NCBI GenBank assembly: GCA_036478975.1
Contig: JAZGFA010000008.1
Coordinates: forward strand, 1-13,217
Length of the DNA: 13,217 bases
DNA from: Robiginitomaculum sp036478975
GTDB lineage: Bacteria > Pseudomonadota > Alphaproteobacteria > Caulobacterales > Maricaulaceae
Direction: 5' to 3'
Shown: positions 1 to 7,284 of the stretch, piece by piece
Layout of the letters: every line of letters begins with the position of its first letter
Position numbering within the stretch: the stretch's first letter is position 1
Position numbers and translations under genes: made by a program
The notes under the pieces: generated by a model
Seen by the model: only the letters and a program-made list of their open reading frames with translations
Database searches by the model: none
Told to the model about the DNA's origin: nothing

Positions 1-341
1 TGAAAATTTATCACAATCCGCGCTGTAGCAAATCCCGCCAAACCTTGGCGATTTTAAATGAGCATGGCCATGCGCCGCAAACCTTTGACTACCGCGCCGC
101 GATTTTCACGGCGGAGCAACTCATCGCCCTGCGCGCTAAACTGGGTTTTGACAGTGTTCGCCAGATGATGCGCACGGGGGAAGCTATATATAAAGAGCAG
201 AACCTAAAGAGCGTTAGCGATGAGGCGCGCTTGATTGACGCGATAATCGCCCATCCCATATTGCTAGAGCGCCCCATAGTAGAGACGGCAAGCGCCGCTA
301 AAATTGGCCGTCCACCCGAAAGCGTTTTAACGCTTTTCTAA
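1..341 (+). CDS. ArsC/Spx-family thioredoxin-fold reductase, YfgD-like (start codon cut by one base)
   Basis: The reading frame begins with TG of what must be an ATG whose A lies just left of the window, so the protein is complete apart from that base: about 113 residues, a normal length for the glutaredoxin-coupled arsenate reductase family. The N-terminus reads MKIYHNPRCSKSRQTL, with the catalytic cysteine at residue 9. Arginines in the contexts MMRTGE (58), LERPIV (91) and GRPPE (104) match the three anion-binding arginines of ArsC (R60, R94, R107 in E. coli ArsC). CSKS after the cysteine resembles YfgD-type paralogs more than plasmid ArsC. Family knowledge gives arsenate reduction with glutathione/glutaredoxin; for YfgD-type members the true substrate is uncertain. 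No arsR or arsB neighbour is visible, so a role in arsenic resistance is only an inference. The fold is well supported, the substrate is not. Confidence 0.85.
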   Translation, partial: KIYHNPRCSKSRQTLAILNEHGHAPQTFDYRAAIFTAEQLIALRAKLGFDSVRQMMRTGEAIYKEQNLKSVSDEARLIDAIIAHPILLERPIVETASAAKIGRPPESVLTLF

Positions 342-426
342 AATACAATTTACACACGCCCCCTATACATTGCTTGAGCAATAGCTTACACGGCGCGCAG
401 AGCCGCAGATTTAGTGCGGAAAATAA

Positions 427-461
427 GCGCCCCCTTCAGAAAATGAGTTCTGTTTTGGCGC
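427..461 (+). promoter_or_regulatory. Two-tier stem-loop in the leader of the DEAD-box helicase gene
   Basis: The outer stem GCGCC (427-431) pairs with GGCGC (457-461). The inner stem CAGAA (437-441) pairs with TTCTG (448-452) around a 6-base loop, with a small unpaired internal loop between the stems. It ends 18 bases before the helicase ATG, just upstream of the weak AGAGA ribosome-binding site (470-474). A further 5-bp hairpin lies at 369-382. The rest of 342-479 shows no convincing sigma-70 promoter. A regulatory role is inference; a chance structure is possible. Confidence 0.3.
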
Positions 462-479
462 GAGCTAAAAGAGAACAAT

Positions 480-2723
480 ATGACCAACCCTTCCTCCGAA
501 GGCGTGAGTAAAGACGTGATGTCTACGATAGCGCCAGCCCTGCAAACCGCCTTGACTAAACGCGGCTATGAAACCCTCACCCCCGTACAAAAGGCGGTTA
601 TTGCGCCTGAGTTTTTGGGCGTGGATATGTTGGTTTCTGCCCAAACCGGCTCCGGCAAGACCGTGGCCTTTGGCCTGGCTATGGAGGCCGAAATTTTAGA
701 AGGCCGTGAGCATTTAGCCCGCGCTGACCGTCCCCTCGCGCTAATTATTGCGCCGACCCGCGAACTGGCCCTGCAAGTGGCCCGCGAGCTGGAATGGCTT
801 TACGCGCCGGCAGGGGGGCGCATTGCTACCTGTGTTGGCGGCATGGATATGCGCGGCGAGCGCCAAGCATTGGGACGCGGCGCACATATCGTTGTCGGCA
901 CGCCGGGGCGATTGAAAGATCACATTGACCGCAGAAGCCTTGACCTCTCAGAGCTAGCCGTGGCCGTGCTCGACGAGGCCGATGAAATGCTCAATATGGG
1001 CTTTAGTGAAGACCTAGAATATATCCTGTCCGCTTCGCCAAAAACCCGCCGCACATTGATGTTTTCCGCCACCGTGCCAGGCGGCATTGCGCGCCTTGCT
1101 AAGAAATACCAACGAGACGCCGTGCGCATTAATACCGCGTCAGAGGCCAATCAGCATGTGGACATTACCTACCGCGCTTTGACCGTATCGTCCAAGGATC
1201 GCCAAAACGCGATTGTAAATGTGCTGCGCTATTATGAAGCGCAAAACGCTATCGTCTTTTGCCAGACCCGCGCCGCCGTCAATCATATGACCGCGCGCTT
1301 TAACAATCGCGGCTTTGCGGTTGTGGCCCTATCGGGCGAGCTATCCCAAAGCCAGCGTACCCACGCTTTGCAAGCCATGCGCGATGGCCGCGCCCGCGTC
1401 TGTATTGCTACGGATGTGGCGGCGCGCGGTATTGATTTGCCCAATCTAGAGCTAGTTATTCATGCGGACTTGCCGAAAAACCCTGAAATTCTACTCCATC
1501 GCTCTGGCCGTACGGGCCGGGCTGGGCGTAAGGGCACGTGTATTCTTATCACCCCCCACGCGGCCCAGCGCCGCACGGAGCGGCTTTTGCGCGACGCGAA
1601 GATTAAGGCGGAATGGGCGGGCCCGCCAAGCGCCGAAGATGTGCGTAAGCGCGATAATGAGCGCCTGCTCGCCGACCCTATATTTGCTGAAACCCCTGAT
1701 GAGGCGGAAGCGGCCTTTGCAACGCAACTTTTAGAGCTGTATAGCGCCGAGCAAATCGCCGCCGCCTTTGTGCGCTCGCGCCGCAAGGACCGTAGCGCCC
1801 CTGAAGAGCTGCGCGGCGGATCTGATGCGGGACATGGCGGCGGAAAACATGGCGGAGGCTCTGGCCCAAGAGAGCGCCGTGAGCCGCGCGCTAAGCGGGA
1901 AGATTTTTCCGATGGCGTCTGGTATGAACTCTCCGTTGGCCGTGAGCATAATGCGGAGCCGCGCTGGCTTCTGCCTATGCTGTTTAAGGCGGGCGACCTT
2001 GAGCGCGGCGAAGTGGGCGCGATTAAAATTACCCAAAATGTTTCCTATATTGAGATTGACCCTAAGGGCGTTGAGCGCTTTGAAAAAGCGATTGGCGAGA
2101 AGGGCGAGCTTGAGAAAAACACCCATGCTAAACGCCTGCCAAGCAAGCCCCCTGCGGCGGAGCGCGGAGCTGGCGGCGGCGGTGGCCCTCGTAGCGGCGG
2201 GCCTCGCGGCGGCGGCGGTTATGACCGAGGCGAGCGCTCCGGCGGCCGCTCTGGCGGGCGTCCTGATTCAAGGCGCGATGGCGGTAAACGTGATTACGCG
2301 AAAAAATCTAGCCATAAGCGCTATGAAAAGCCGGAATATGACCCAGCTTTTGATGACCGCCCGCCCGCAAAGGTAAGCGAGCCCGCGAAAACACCCAGGA
2401 AAGTCGAAGGTTTTGAGGTGACGCCGATTGATGATGATCCGTTCATGAATAATAGCTTTGACGGCAAAAAGCCTAAGAAGCCGCATAAAAAGAAACTGGC
2501 CCGCGCCGCGGCCCGCGCCGCCAAAGAGGGCCGCGGCCCAAGCGCGCCTAAATCCGGCGGCTCTAAGGCTGGGGCTTCTAAAGAAAGAGCGGCTCCGTCT
2601 ACGGGCGGCGGCGGAAAAGCCAAAGCGAAGCCGGCGGCTAATCGCCCCCGCTCTAAATTAAGCCGCGCCCAGAGAACCGCCGGCGGCGGGGACGCAAAGC
2701 TGATGCGCCGCAAACGCAAATAA
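480..2723 (+). CDS. DEAD-box ATP-dependent RNA helicase, CsdA/DbpA type with basic Gly-rich tail
   Basis: This 747-residue protein unwinds or remodels RNA using ATP, most likely in ribosome assembly, mRNA decay or cold adaptation. Both RecA-like lobes are intact: Q-motif glutamine at 37, Walker A AQTGSGKT 54-61, PTREL 92-96, TPGR 141-144, DEAD 165-168, SAT 196-198, ATDVAARGID 310-319 and HRSGRTGR 340-347. A linker carrying a short Gly/His run (about 446-462) leads to a DbpA-type RNA-binding domain at about 480-550 (begins VWYELSVGRE), typical of DeaD/CsdA and DbpA. The last ~200 residues are low complexity: RGG-like glycine/arginine repeats (about 565-600), an acidic spot, then Lys/Ala-rich stretches ending in RRKRK. 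Such tails bind RNA loosely and vary quickly. The ATG at 480 has a weak AGAGA upstream. A terminator follows 3 bases after the stop, so the gene is probably transcribed alone. deaD/csdA is the nearest name, but alphaproteobacterial orthology is unclear. Confidence 0.93.
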   Translation: MTNPSSEGVSKDVMSTIAPALQTALTKRGYETLTPVQKAVIAPEFLGVDMLVSAQTGSGKTVAFGLAMEAEILEGREHLARADRPLALIIAPTRELALQVARELEWLYAPAGGRIATCVGGMDMRGERQALGRGAHIVVGTPGRLKDHIDRRSLDLSELAVAVLDEADEMLNMGFSEDLEYILSASPKTRRTLMFSATVPGGIARLAKKYQRDAVRINTASEANQHVDITYRALTVSSKDRQNAIVNVLRYYEAQNAIVFCQTRAAVNHMTARFNNRGFAVVALSGELSQSQRTHALQAMRDGRARVCIATDVAARGIDLPNLELVIHADLPKNPEILLHRSGRTGRAGRKGTCILITPHAAQRRTERLLRDAKIKAEWAGPPSAEDVRKRDNERLLADPIFAETPDEAEAAFATQLLELYSAEQIAAAFVRSRRKDRSAPEELRGGSDAGHGGGKHGGGSGPRERREPRAKREDFSDGVWYELSVGREHNAEPRWLLPMLFKAGDLERGEVGAIKITQNVSYIEIDPKGVERFEKAIGEKGELEKNTHAKRLPSKPPAAERGAGGGGGPRSGGPRGGGGYDRGERSGGRSGGRPDSRRDGGKRDYAKKSSHKRYEKPEYDPAFDDRPPAKVSEPAKTPRKVEGFEVTPIDDDPFMNNSFDGKKPKKPHKKKLARAAARAAKEGRGPSAPKSGGSKAGASKERAAPSTGGGGKAKAKPAANRPRSKLSRAQRTAGGGDAKLMRRKRK

Positions 2724-2726
2724 TAT

Positions 2727-2756
2727 AAAAAGCCCGCCAAAATGGCGGGCTTTTTT
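2727..2756. terminator. Bidirectional Rho-independent terminator between convergent genes
   Basis: AGCCCGCC (2731-2738) and GGCGGGCT (2744-2751) form a perfect 8-bp GC-rich stem around a 5-base loop. An A-run precedes the stem (2727-2730) and a T-run follows it (2752-2756), so the stem is followed by U residues when read from either strand. It lies 3 bases after the helicase stop and 30 bases beyond the DUF1501 stop on the other strand, so it can end both transcripts. Confidence 0.93.
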
Positions 2757-2785
2757 GTAAGGCCAGGCGGCGTGATTTGCCGTAA

Positions 2786-4225
2786 TTATGTGTTTCCGCC
2801 TGCCATGAACCCTAAATCTTTTTGCGTAAAATTGGCAAGATTAGGCAGGGCGGCGGCTAGCTCGCTATCGCTTAGGCCAAACCATTTTCCTAGGGTGGCG
2901 GCATATTGCTCAATTGAGGTTTGCGGGATTAACCGGCCATTGCCGGCGTCATACTCATGGTCTTTAACATAGGCGGGGATGTCGCCGTAAATCGCATTGC
3001 CCTTAACGCCGCCGCCGACAATGAAGTGATGACTACCCCAACCATGGTCAGTGCCGTCGCCATTCTCGACAAAGCTTCGGCCAAATTCAGAGCTGGTGAA
3101 AAGGGTCACGTCATCATTCATATTAATCTCTACCATGGCGGCATTAAAGGCGGCGATGGCCTCGGCGTATTGAGTATGCAAACTCGTCAACTTTGTCACT
3201 TGATTGGAATGGGTGTCAAAACCGCCCATGCCGACAAAAAACACTTGGCGGCCAACATTAAGACTGCCTTTAATGTTTATGGTTCTCGCAATCATTTCCA
3301 GTTGCCGACCTAGGCGGCTGGTAGGAAAGATTGTGGTTAAGGTCTGCCCGTTATCGAGGGATTGTTGTATAAATGCATTGTTTTCTATGGCGCGTTTATT
3401 GATTGTCGCAACGTCACGCTCAAAAAGATTAGCGCGCTGGCTACCAAGGTTTTTGTAATGCTCCTCTAGCAGGGCTGTGGTCTCGCTCTGTTGTCTCGAC
3501 GTTCCAAGCAGGGTGCTGTAATTGGGCCTTAGTCCATTGATACTTGGAGCGCCAGAATGATGAAGTCCAAATTGCGTGCTATTTTCACTGGCAAGAAAGG
3601 GCGTATTTCCGGATAAAGATATTGAAGAAAATGTTTCGTTTTGATTGGCGCCAGACGCAATGGCGCTGTCAATAAATTTTGATCCCCAGCCAAAGTTTTG
3701 ACCTTCCTTTTCCAGACTCATCCATGTGGATTGCTGATCGTTATGAGAGAAAAGCCGCGCAGGAGTCGGTATGCTGCCTTCGTCCCATTCCGCCCGTTTT
3801 AGAGGGCGTACAAGCGGGCCTACATTGCCAATTATCGCCGCGTCACCGCTGTCAAATAAAGCCTTAAGCGGGGATAGGGCGGGCGGCAGGGCATATTCCC
3901 GTCCGGAAAAATCAGCGCTATTGCTAGGGGAGAGCGCAAGCAGCTTGTCACGGGTGCGCGTGGACCCGCCGACCTGCGCCGCATATTCGGCCAGTAGGCC
4001 CGGCCGCGCCGCCGCAAAGGCGTCATAGCTGGTTTGGTCATAGGGCAGAACCGTATCATGGCCATCTTGCCCGCCTAAAAAGAACAGGCAGACGAGCGCT
4101 TTATAGCCGGAAACCTGCGCAGCGTTAGCATTTTGGCCTAGGGCCGATAAAAGACTCGCCCCGCCGAGGAAAGAGAGGGCGCCTGTGCTGGCAGAACCTT
4201 TAAGAAAATCGCGTCTATTGGTCAT
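2786..4225 (-). CDS. Tat-exported DUF1501 protein (alkaline-phosphatase-like superfamily)
   Basis: This is a 479-residue secreted protein of the DUF1501 family. The N-terminus carries a twin-arginine signal: NRRDFLKGSA at residues 3-12, a hydrophobic stretch at 14-30, and a likely cleavage after ANA (33-35). Tat export means it folds, perhaps with a metal, before leaving the cytoplasm. Family hallmarks are visible: an early GGQDGHDT (51-58, compare GGNDGLNT), GGFDTH (334-339), SEFGRS (379-384) and TDHGWGSHH (392-400). These Asp/His-rich motifs resemble metal-binding sites of the alkaline phosphatase superfamily, to which DUF1501 is assigned; the substrate is unknown. It is the second gene of a minus-strand operon behind DUF1800, with 8 bases between the genes and its ribosome-binding site overlapping the DUF1800 stop. 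The family assignment is firm; no enzymatic function should be assumed. Confidence 0.92.
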   Translation of the reverse strand: MTNRRDFLKGSASTGALSFLGGASLLSALGQNANAAQVSGYKALVCLFFLGGQDGHDTVLPYDQTSYDAFAAARPGLLAEYAAQVGGSTRTRDKLLALSPSNSADFSGREYALPPALSPLKALFDSGDAAIIGNVGPLVRPLKRAEWDEGSIPTPARLFSHNDQQSTWMSLEKEGQNFGWGSKFIDSAIASGANQNETFSSISLSGNTPFLASENSTQFGLHHSGAPSINGLRPNYSTLLGTSRQQSETTALLEEHYKNLGSQRANLFERDVATINKRAIENNAFIQQSLDNGQTLTTIFPTSRLGRQLEMIARTINIKGSLNVGRQVFFVGMGGFDTHSNQVTKLTSLHTQYAEAIAAFNAAMVEINMNDDVTLFTSSEFGRSFVENGDGTDHGWGSHHFIVGGGVKGNAIYGDIPAYVKDHEYDAGNGRLIPQTSIEQYAATLGKWFGLSDSELAAALPNLANFTQKDLGFMAGGNT

Positions 4226-4231
4226 AATTTT

Positions 4232-4236
4232 TCCTA
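4232..4236 (-). promoter_or_regulatory. DUF1501 ribosome-binding site fused with the DUF1800 stop codon
   Basis: Read on the minus strand, the sequence TAGGA holds both the TAG stop of DUF1800 (4236-4234) and the AGGA Shine-Dalgarno core (4235-4232) of DUF1501, whose ATG begins at 4225. A ribosome ending the first gene therefore sits on the binding site of the second, which favours coupled translation in a fixed ratio. The overlap is seen directly; the coupling is inference. Confidence 0.7.
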
Positions 4237-5988
4237 TCTTTGCACTAAATATCCGGGCGAAGTCATCACCATGGATATTGCGACATGAACCCGTGATAGC
4301 CGGTCATCATCTTCGGTGTCGGTTCCGGTGTTGACGGCCATGGTTTCAAGCAAGGCTACCATTTTGGTTTTGGCCTCGCTGTTAAGCTCATTACCGGTTA
4401 GCAGCAGGTCAAGATTGTCCATCAAAGCCTGCGCATTATCGGCAATCGCTAATTGGGCCGTATAGTCAGCGTTTACCCCCGCCTCATCATCGTCGTCATA
4501 GGTCGGAGAGGTGTCATAGATGAAACGGTTGATGAAGTTGACATACTCAATGGCGCTACTCTCATTGACGATTTGTAGCTCCGGCGCGACGAGGCCCGCG
4601 TCCCCTGTCGCCATGCCGGCCGCAATATATCCGGGCCGGAAAAAATTAAAAACAGAGGGCGCCCTAAATGCGGTTTGCCGCAGGGCGGTATTTCTGTCGC
4701 TTAAATAATATTCATTCGCCGTATCCGGAGTGGTTTCATTAAAGGCGCGCGCCCAATTTATCACTCTGATGAGAGGCTCTCTAACCTTGCCAAAATCCGC
4801 AGGCTTGCTGGCAGGGTCCTGAAGCGCCTGAGCATCGGTTAGCACCGCCGCAATGGTGGCTCTTAAATCTCCGCGCCGACCTGTGCCAACGCGGTTTCCA
4901 TTTGGTAGGACGTAGCGTCCGATTTCAAAGGCGGAAGCTACGCGCCCAATATAGGCCGGAGAGGGGTTCGATGTGACAAACCTTTGGATAAGCTGCTTAG
5001 AAACAAATGGCGCCAAATTGGGATGATCAAAGATTTGCTTAAGGGCTAGGTCAAAGCTTTCTGGCCCCGATGTATTGGCCGGAATAGTTGTGCCAAGGAA
5101 TGTTTTTTCAAGCTCGGAGTGATGCTCTGGGTAAAACACCATGGGCTGATACCAGTTTTCTCGATCCCGATACACATTATAAAACCGGCCATTATCGACG
5201 CTCATGCCAGTGAAAACTTTAGCCAGCCCGGTGATGTCGTCATTGTCGAATGTTTCGACTTCATTTCCCGCGCTATCCAGTTTCGGCGTGCCGTCCATGT
5301 TAAGCTCTATCAGGCCAATGGAGAATAGCTGCAAGATTTCCCGCGCATAATTTTCGTCCGGCACGCGGCCTGTATCCGCGTCGCCCTTCTCATTTTGTAT
5401 ATAGGTGAGCCACAGGCCCATGGCGGGTGAATAGCTAATATCTTTGAGTAAATCCTCATAATTGCCAAAGGCATTTTCAGAAAGCGTATCGACATAATAG
5501 GCCATGCCGAGGGGAAAGGAGTTAAAACCGCCGCTCGACACCACCACAATTTCGGACAGGGCGAGGGTCATGCGCTGGCGCAATTGGTCGTCTCCGGCAA
5601 TTGCATTGTCCAGATAAAGGTCGGTGATACGCCGCAAAGCAATTCTCTCATCTTCGGGCAGGGCGGCTTTTTCGGTTATTAATGTAGGTAAGATTGGGGC
5701 GGTTGGTTTATTAAATTCTGCTACAAGCCATGTGGAAACTTCAGTGCCCATAAGGCTATCTATGCCCGATTGGGTTGGGCCGAAACTGGCGCGGGTTAAA
5801 AACTGCTGGGTGGATTGCTCGGTTTTAAATGCTTTAGAAATTGTTGTGCCTGTTGGAGGGGGGGCAATTGTTGCCCCGCCGCTACTTCCGCCTCCGCCGC
5901 AGGCGGATAGGCTGAGCAGGGCTGCTGAGCATAGGGAGAGGGTGAGTGTTTTTGGCCGCGTGAAAATCAACTCCAAAACATGTGTCAT
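4234..5988 (-). CDS. DUF1800 family lipoprotein
   Basis: This is a 584-residue DUF1800 protein, unknown in function, predicted to be lipid-anchored. The ATG at 5988 is chosen because GGGAG lies 8 bases upstream and the sequence then begins with a clean lipoprotein signal: basic residues near 11-13, a hydrophobic run 14-28, lipobox LSAC at 27-30 (Cys30), then a Gly/Ser linker. An in-frame ATG at 6048 would add 20 residues ahead of the signal and is less likely. Family features follow in order: FLTRASFGPTQ near the start of the domain (compare LLRRAGFG), PDENYAREILQLFSIG (compare NENYAREL), GLAKVFTGMS, VSKQLIQRFV, then FRAPSVFNFFRPGY. DUF1800 genes are commonly paired with DUF1501 genes, as here. 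With no Asp at position +2 after the lipidated Cys (Gly instead), outer-membrane sorting is plausible but not shown. The first gene of the operon; any promoter lies in 5989-6168. Confidence 0.92.
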   Translation of the reverse strand: MTHVLELIFTRPKTLTLSLCSAALLSLSACGGGGSSGGATIAPPPTGTTISKAFKTEQSTQQFLTRASFGPTQSGIDSLMGTEVSTWLVAEFNKPTAPILPTLITEKAALPEDERIALRRITDLYLDNAIAGDDQLRQRMTLALSEIVVVSSGGFNSFPLGMAYYVDTLSENAFGNYEDLLKDISYSPAMGLWLTYIQNEKGDADTGRVPDENYAREILQLFSIGLIELNMDGTPKLDSAGNEVETFDNDDITGLAKVFTGMSVDNGRFYNVYRDRENWYQPMVFYPEHHSELEKTFLGTTIPANTSGPESFDLALKQIFDHPNLAPFVSKQLIQRFVTSNPSPAYIGRVASAFEIGRYVLPNGNRVGTGRRGDLRATIAAVLTDAQALQDPASKPADFGKVREPLIRVINWARAFNETTPDTANEYYLSDRNTALRQTAFRAPSVFNFFRPGYIAAGMATGDAGLVAPELQIVNESSAIEYVNFINRFIYDTSPTYDDDDEAGVNADYTAQLAIADNAQALMDNLDLLLTGNELNSEAKTKMVALLETMAVNTGTDTEDDDRLSRVHVAISMVMTSPGYLVQR

Positions 5989-5996
5989 AAAAGGCT

Positions 5997-6001
5997 CTCC
6001 C
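5997..6001 (-). promoter_or_regulatory. Shine-Dalgarno site setting the DUF1800 start
   Basis: GGGAG on the minus strand, 8 bases before the ATG at 5988. This is the best-placed ribosome-binding site in the region, and it supports the shorter start that puts the lipoprotein signal at the N-terminus. Confidence 0.7.
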
Positions 6002-6037
6002 GAATCGATTTTTAATGTATGGGAATACTGAGCTGTA

Positions 6038-6056
6038 ATCCTTAACATCCTTTAAC
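6038..6056. repeat. Tandem 9/10-bp direct repeat upstream of the DUF1800 operon (CtrA-like half-sites)
   Basis: ATCCTTAAC (6038-6046) is followed immediately by ATCCTTTAAC (6047-6056). This gives TTAA-N6-TTAAC, one base shorter in spacing than the TTAA-N7-TTAAC site of the cell-cycle regulator CtrA in alphaproteobacteria. It lies 50-68 bases upstream of the DUF1800 ATG, where an operator could act. The repeat is seen directly; regulator binding is speculative. No convincing -35/-10 pair was found in 5989-6168. Confidence 0.35.
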
Positions 6057-6168
6057 GAAGCCGCCGTTATTTGGCTTTTTGCTTACGGGTTCGTAAATTT
6101 AAAATATCAAAAGGAATAAGGCTAAATTACGGCGCGGAGATTAAGCTCTGTTCACCTGGGGGGCGATT

Positions 6169-7110
6169 TTACGCCCTCGGATGATTAGCCTTATGCACAG
6201 CCATCAGCGCGCTAGCGTCCACATCCGCATATATCTGGGTGGTCGATAGGCTTTCATGGCCGAGCAGTTCTTGGATAGCGCGAAGATCACCGCCGCCGGC
6301 GAGCAAATGGGTAGCAAAGCTGTGGCGCAGCGCGTGGGGAGTGGCCGATTGCGGCAGGCCGAGCGCCCCGCGCAGGCTTTGCATTTTGCGCTGAATAATC
6401 GCGGGCTGGAGCGCCCGGCCGCGCACGCCGCGAAACAGCGGCCCGTCTGGCGATAACAGGGCCGTGTCCGCGCTGCGTTCATATAAAGCGGCGTATTGCG
6501 CTACCGCGTCACGGGCGGCGGGCAGTATCGGCACGATGCGGGTTTTGCCGCCCTTGCCTTTAATCCGTATAATCTCTGGTAAACCCCTATCGGCGCCGGT
6601 TAGGGCGAGCGCCTCTGATATGCGTAGCCCTGCCCCGTAGAGCAGGGTCAGCACGGCTACGTCGCGGGCGGCCACCCAAGCGGGGGCTTTGTTATTATCG
6701 GGCGTCGCCGCCACTGCGAGTAGCTCCTTGGCCGCGCTTATGCTGATCGGCTTGGGCAGGCTGCGTTTTGCGCGCGGGGCGCTGATAAGGGCAAGGGCGC
6801 TGTTTTTAAGGCCGTAGCGGCGCTCAAGATAATGGTAGAATGTACGCAAGGCCGAGAGCAGTCGGGCAATGGAGCGCGCCCCAAGCGGAGTATCGCCGCG
6901 CCGGCGAGAGGCCAGATAGGCGCGAAAGTCACGCGGCTCTAGGCGGGCTAAATCCTTGCCCGTAGGCAGGCGGCCTAAATGCTCTGTCTGAAATGCCAAA
7001 AATGCGCTAATATCACGCTGATAGGCCTGCACAGTTTTATCCGCCAGCCTGCGCTCGCCGGACAAATGGGCGAGAAAGTTTTTCAGTAATATATCAGCGG
7101 GCCTAGACAT
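6169..7110 (-). CDS. xerC: Site-specific tyrosine recombinase XerC
   Basis: With its partner XerD, XerC resolves chromosome dimers at the dif site near the terminus by cutting and rejoining DNA through a phosphotyrosine link, normally with FtsK. From the ATG at 7110 the protein has 313 residues, close to the usual 295-310. The N-terminal SAM-like DNA-binding domain spans roughly 8-95 (LLKNFLAHLSGERR...AYQRDISAF). The catalytic set is complete: R163 (AGLRISEAL), K186 (in IKGKGGKTR), H259 and R262 (HALRHSF), H285 (LGHES) and nucleophile Y294 (QIYADVD). LSTTQIY is typical of XerC rather than XerD. An in-frame GTG at 7185 would add 25 residues; it has a better ribosome-binding site (AAGGGG, 7196-7191) than the ATG at 7110, whose GGGGG is only one base away. 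I keep 7110 because family similarity starts there. Divergent from recA. No clear terminator follows its stop. Confidence 0.9.
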   Translation of the reverse strand: MSRPADILLKNFLAHLSGERRLADKTVQAYQRDISAFLAFQTEHLGRLPTGKDLARLEPRDFRAYLASRRRGDTPLGARSIARLLSALRTFYHYLERRYGLKNSALALISAPRAKRSLPKPISISAAKELLAVAATPDNNKAPAWVAARDVAVLTLLYGAGLRISEALALTGADRGLPEIIRIKGKGGKTRIVPILPAARDAVAQYAALYERSADTALLSPDGPLFRGVRGRALQPAIIQRKMQSLRGALGLPQSATPHALRHSFATHLLAGGGDLRAIQELLGHESLSTTQIYADVDASALMAVHKANHPRA

Positions 7111-7187
7111 GCCCCCATAGTGGCGCGCTATAGTTAAGGGGGGCTTACTGATTGCATTTTGAGTCGAAAGGTTAATAAAAATCACAT

Positions 7188-7202
7188 GTTCCCCTTGCGT
7201 TC
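7188..7202. promoter_or_regulatory. LexA (SOS) box of alphaproteobacterial type upstream of recA
   Basis: GTTC (7188-7191), seven bases, then GTTC (7199-7202): an exact match to the GTTC-N7-GTTC direct repeat bound by LexA in alphaproteobacteria. It sits about 100 bases upstream of recA, the classic SOS gene, and overlaps the candidate recA -35 element, a normal arrangement for repression. An extra inverted half-site GAAC follows at 7206-7209. On the other strand the box overlaps the AAGGGG ahead of the alternative xerC GTG start. LexA is not encoded in this window. Confidence 0.85.
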
Positions 7203-7223
7203 TTAGAACAAAGTAGGTACATA
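7195..7223 (+). promoter_or_regulatory. Candidate sigma-70 promoter of recA
   Basis: TTGCGT (7195-7200) as -35 and TACATA (7218-7223) as -10, separated by exactly 17 bases. The -35 lies within the LexA box, so LexA binding would block RNA polymerase. Predicted transcription would begin near 7230, giving a leader of about 70 bases. Hexamer matches are moderate; the arrangement with the SOS box is the main support. Confidence 0.55.
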
Positions 7224-7260
7224 AGAATCACGGCAGTCCAAAAACAGCCGATTTTTTAAT

Positions 7261-7284
7261 AATAATCAAAGGGCTCTGATTATT
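7261..7284 (+). promoter_or_regulatory. AT-rich hairpin in the recA leader next to the ribosome-binding site
   Basis: AATAATCA (7261-7268) and TGATTATT (7277-7284) form a perfect 8-bp inverted repeat with an 8-base loop. It ends three bases before AAGGA (7288-7292), the recA ribosome-binding site. There is no T-run after it, so it is not an intrinsic terminator. It could be an operator-like palindrome or a 5' UTR structure; the low GC makes a stable RNA stem uncertain. Confidence 0.45.

Noticed and set aside
2160..2260. GGCGGC-rich repeats as a possible repeat element
   Set aside because: They are the codons of the glycine/arginine-rich helicase tail, not an independent DNA repeat.
1460..2376. 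Several long open frames overlapping the helicase gene on both strands
   Set aside because: They are shadows of a GC-rich gene with intact helicase motifs; they show no family features or ribosome-binding sites.
5989..6048. In-frame 20-codon extension of the DUF1800 gene to an ATG at 6048
   Set aside because: It would bury the lipoprotein signal peptide and contains the good GGGAG site that serves the ATG at 5988.
6057..6083. AAGCC...GGCTT hairpin followed by Ts on the plus strand, resembling a terminator
   Set aside because: The stem is only 5 bp with a 10-base loop, and no plus-strand gene ends upstream of it.
6148..6176. GGGCG/CGCCC hairpin over the xerC stop codon as a terminator
   Set aside because: Short stem with no T-run on the minus strand after it; it includes the stop codon itself.
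7134..7148. CtrA-like TTAA-N7-TTAC near the xerC start
   Set aside because: One mismatch to the consensus and lies inside a possible xerC coding extension; chance occurrence is likely.
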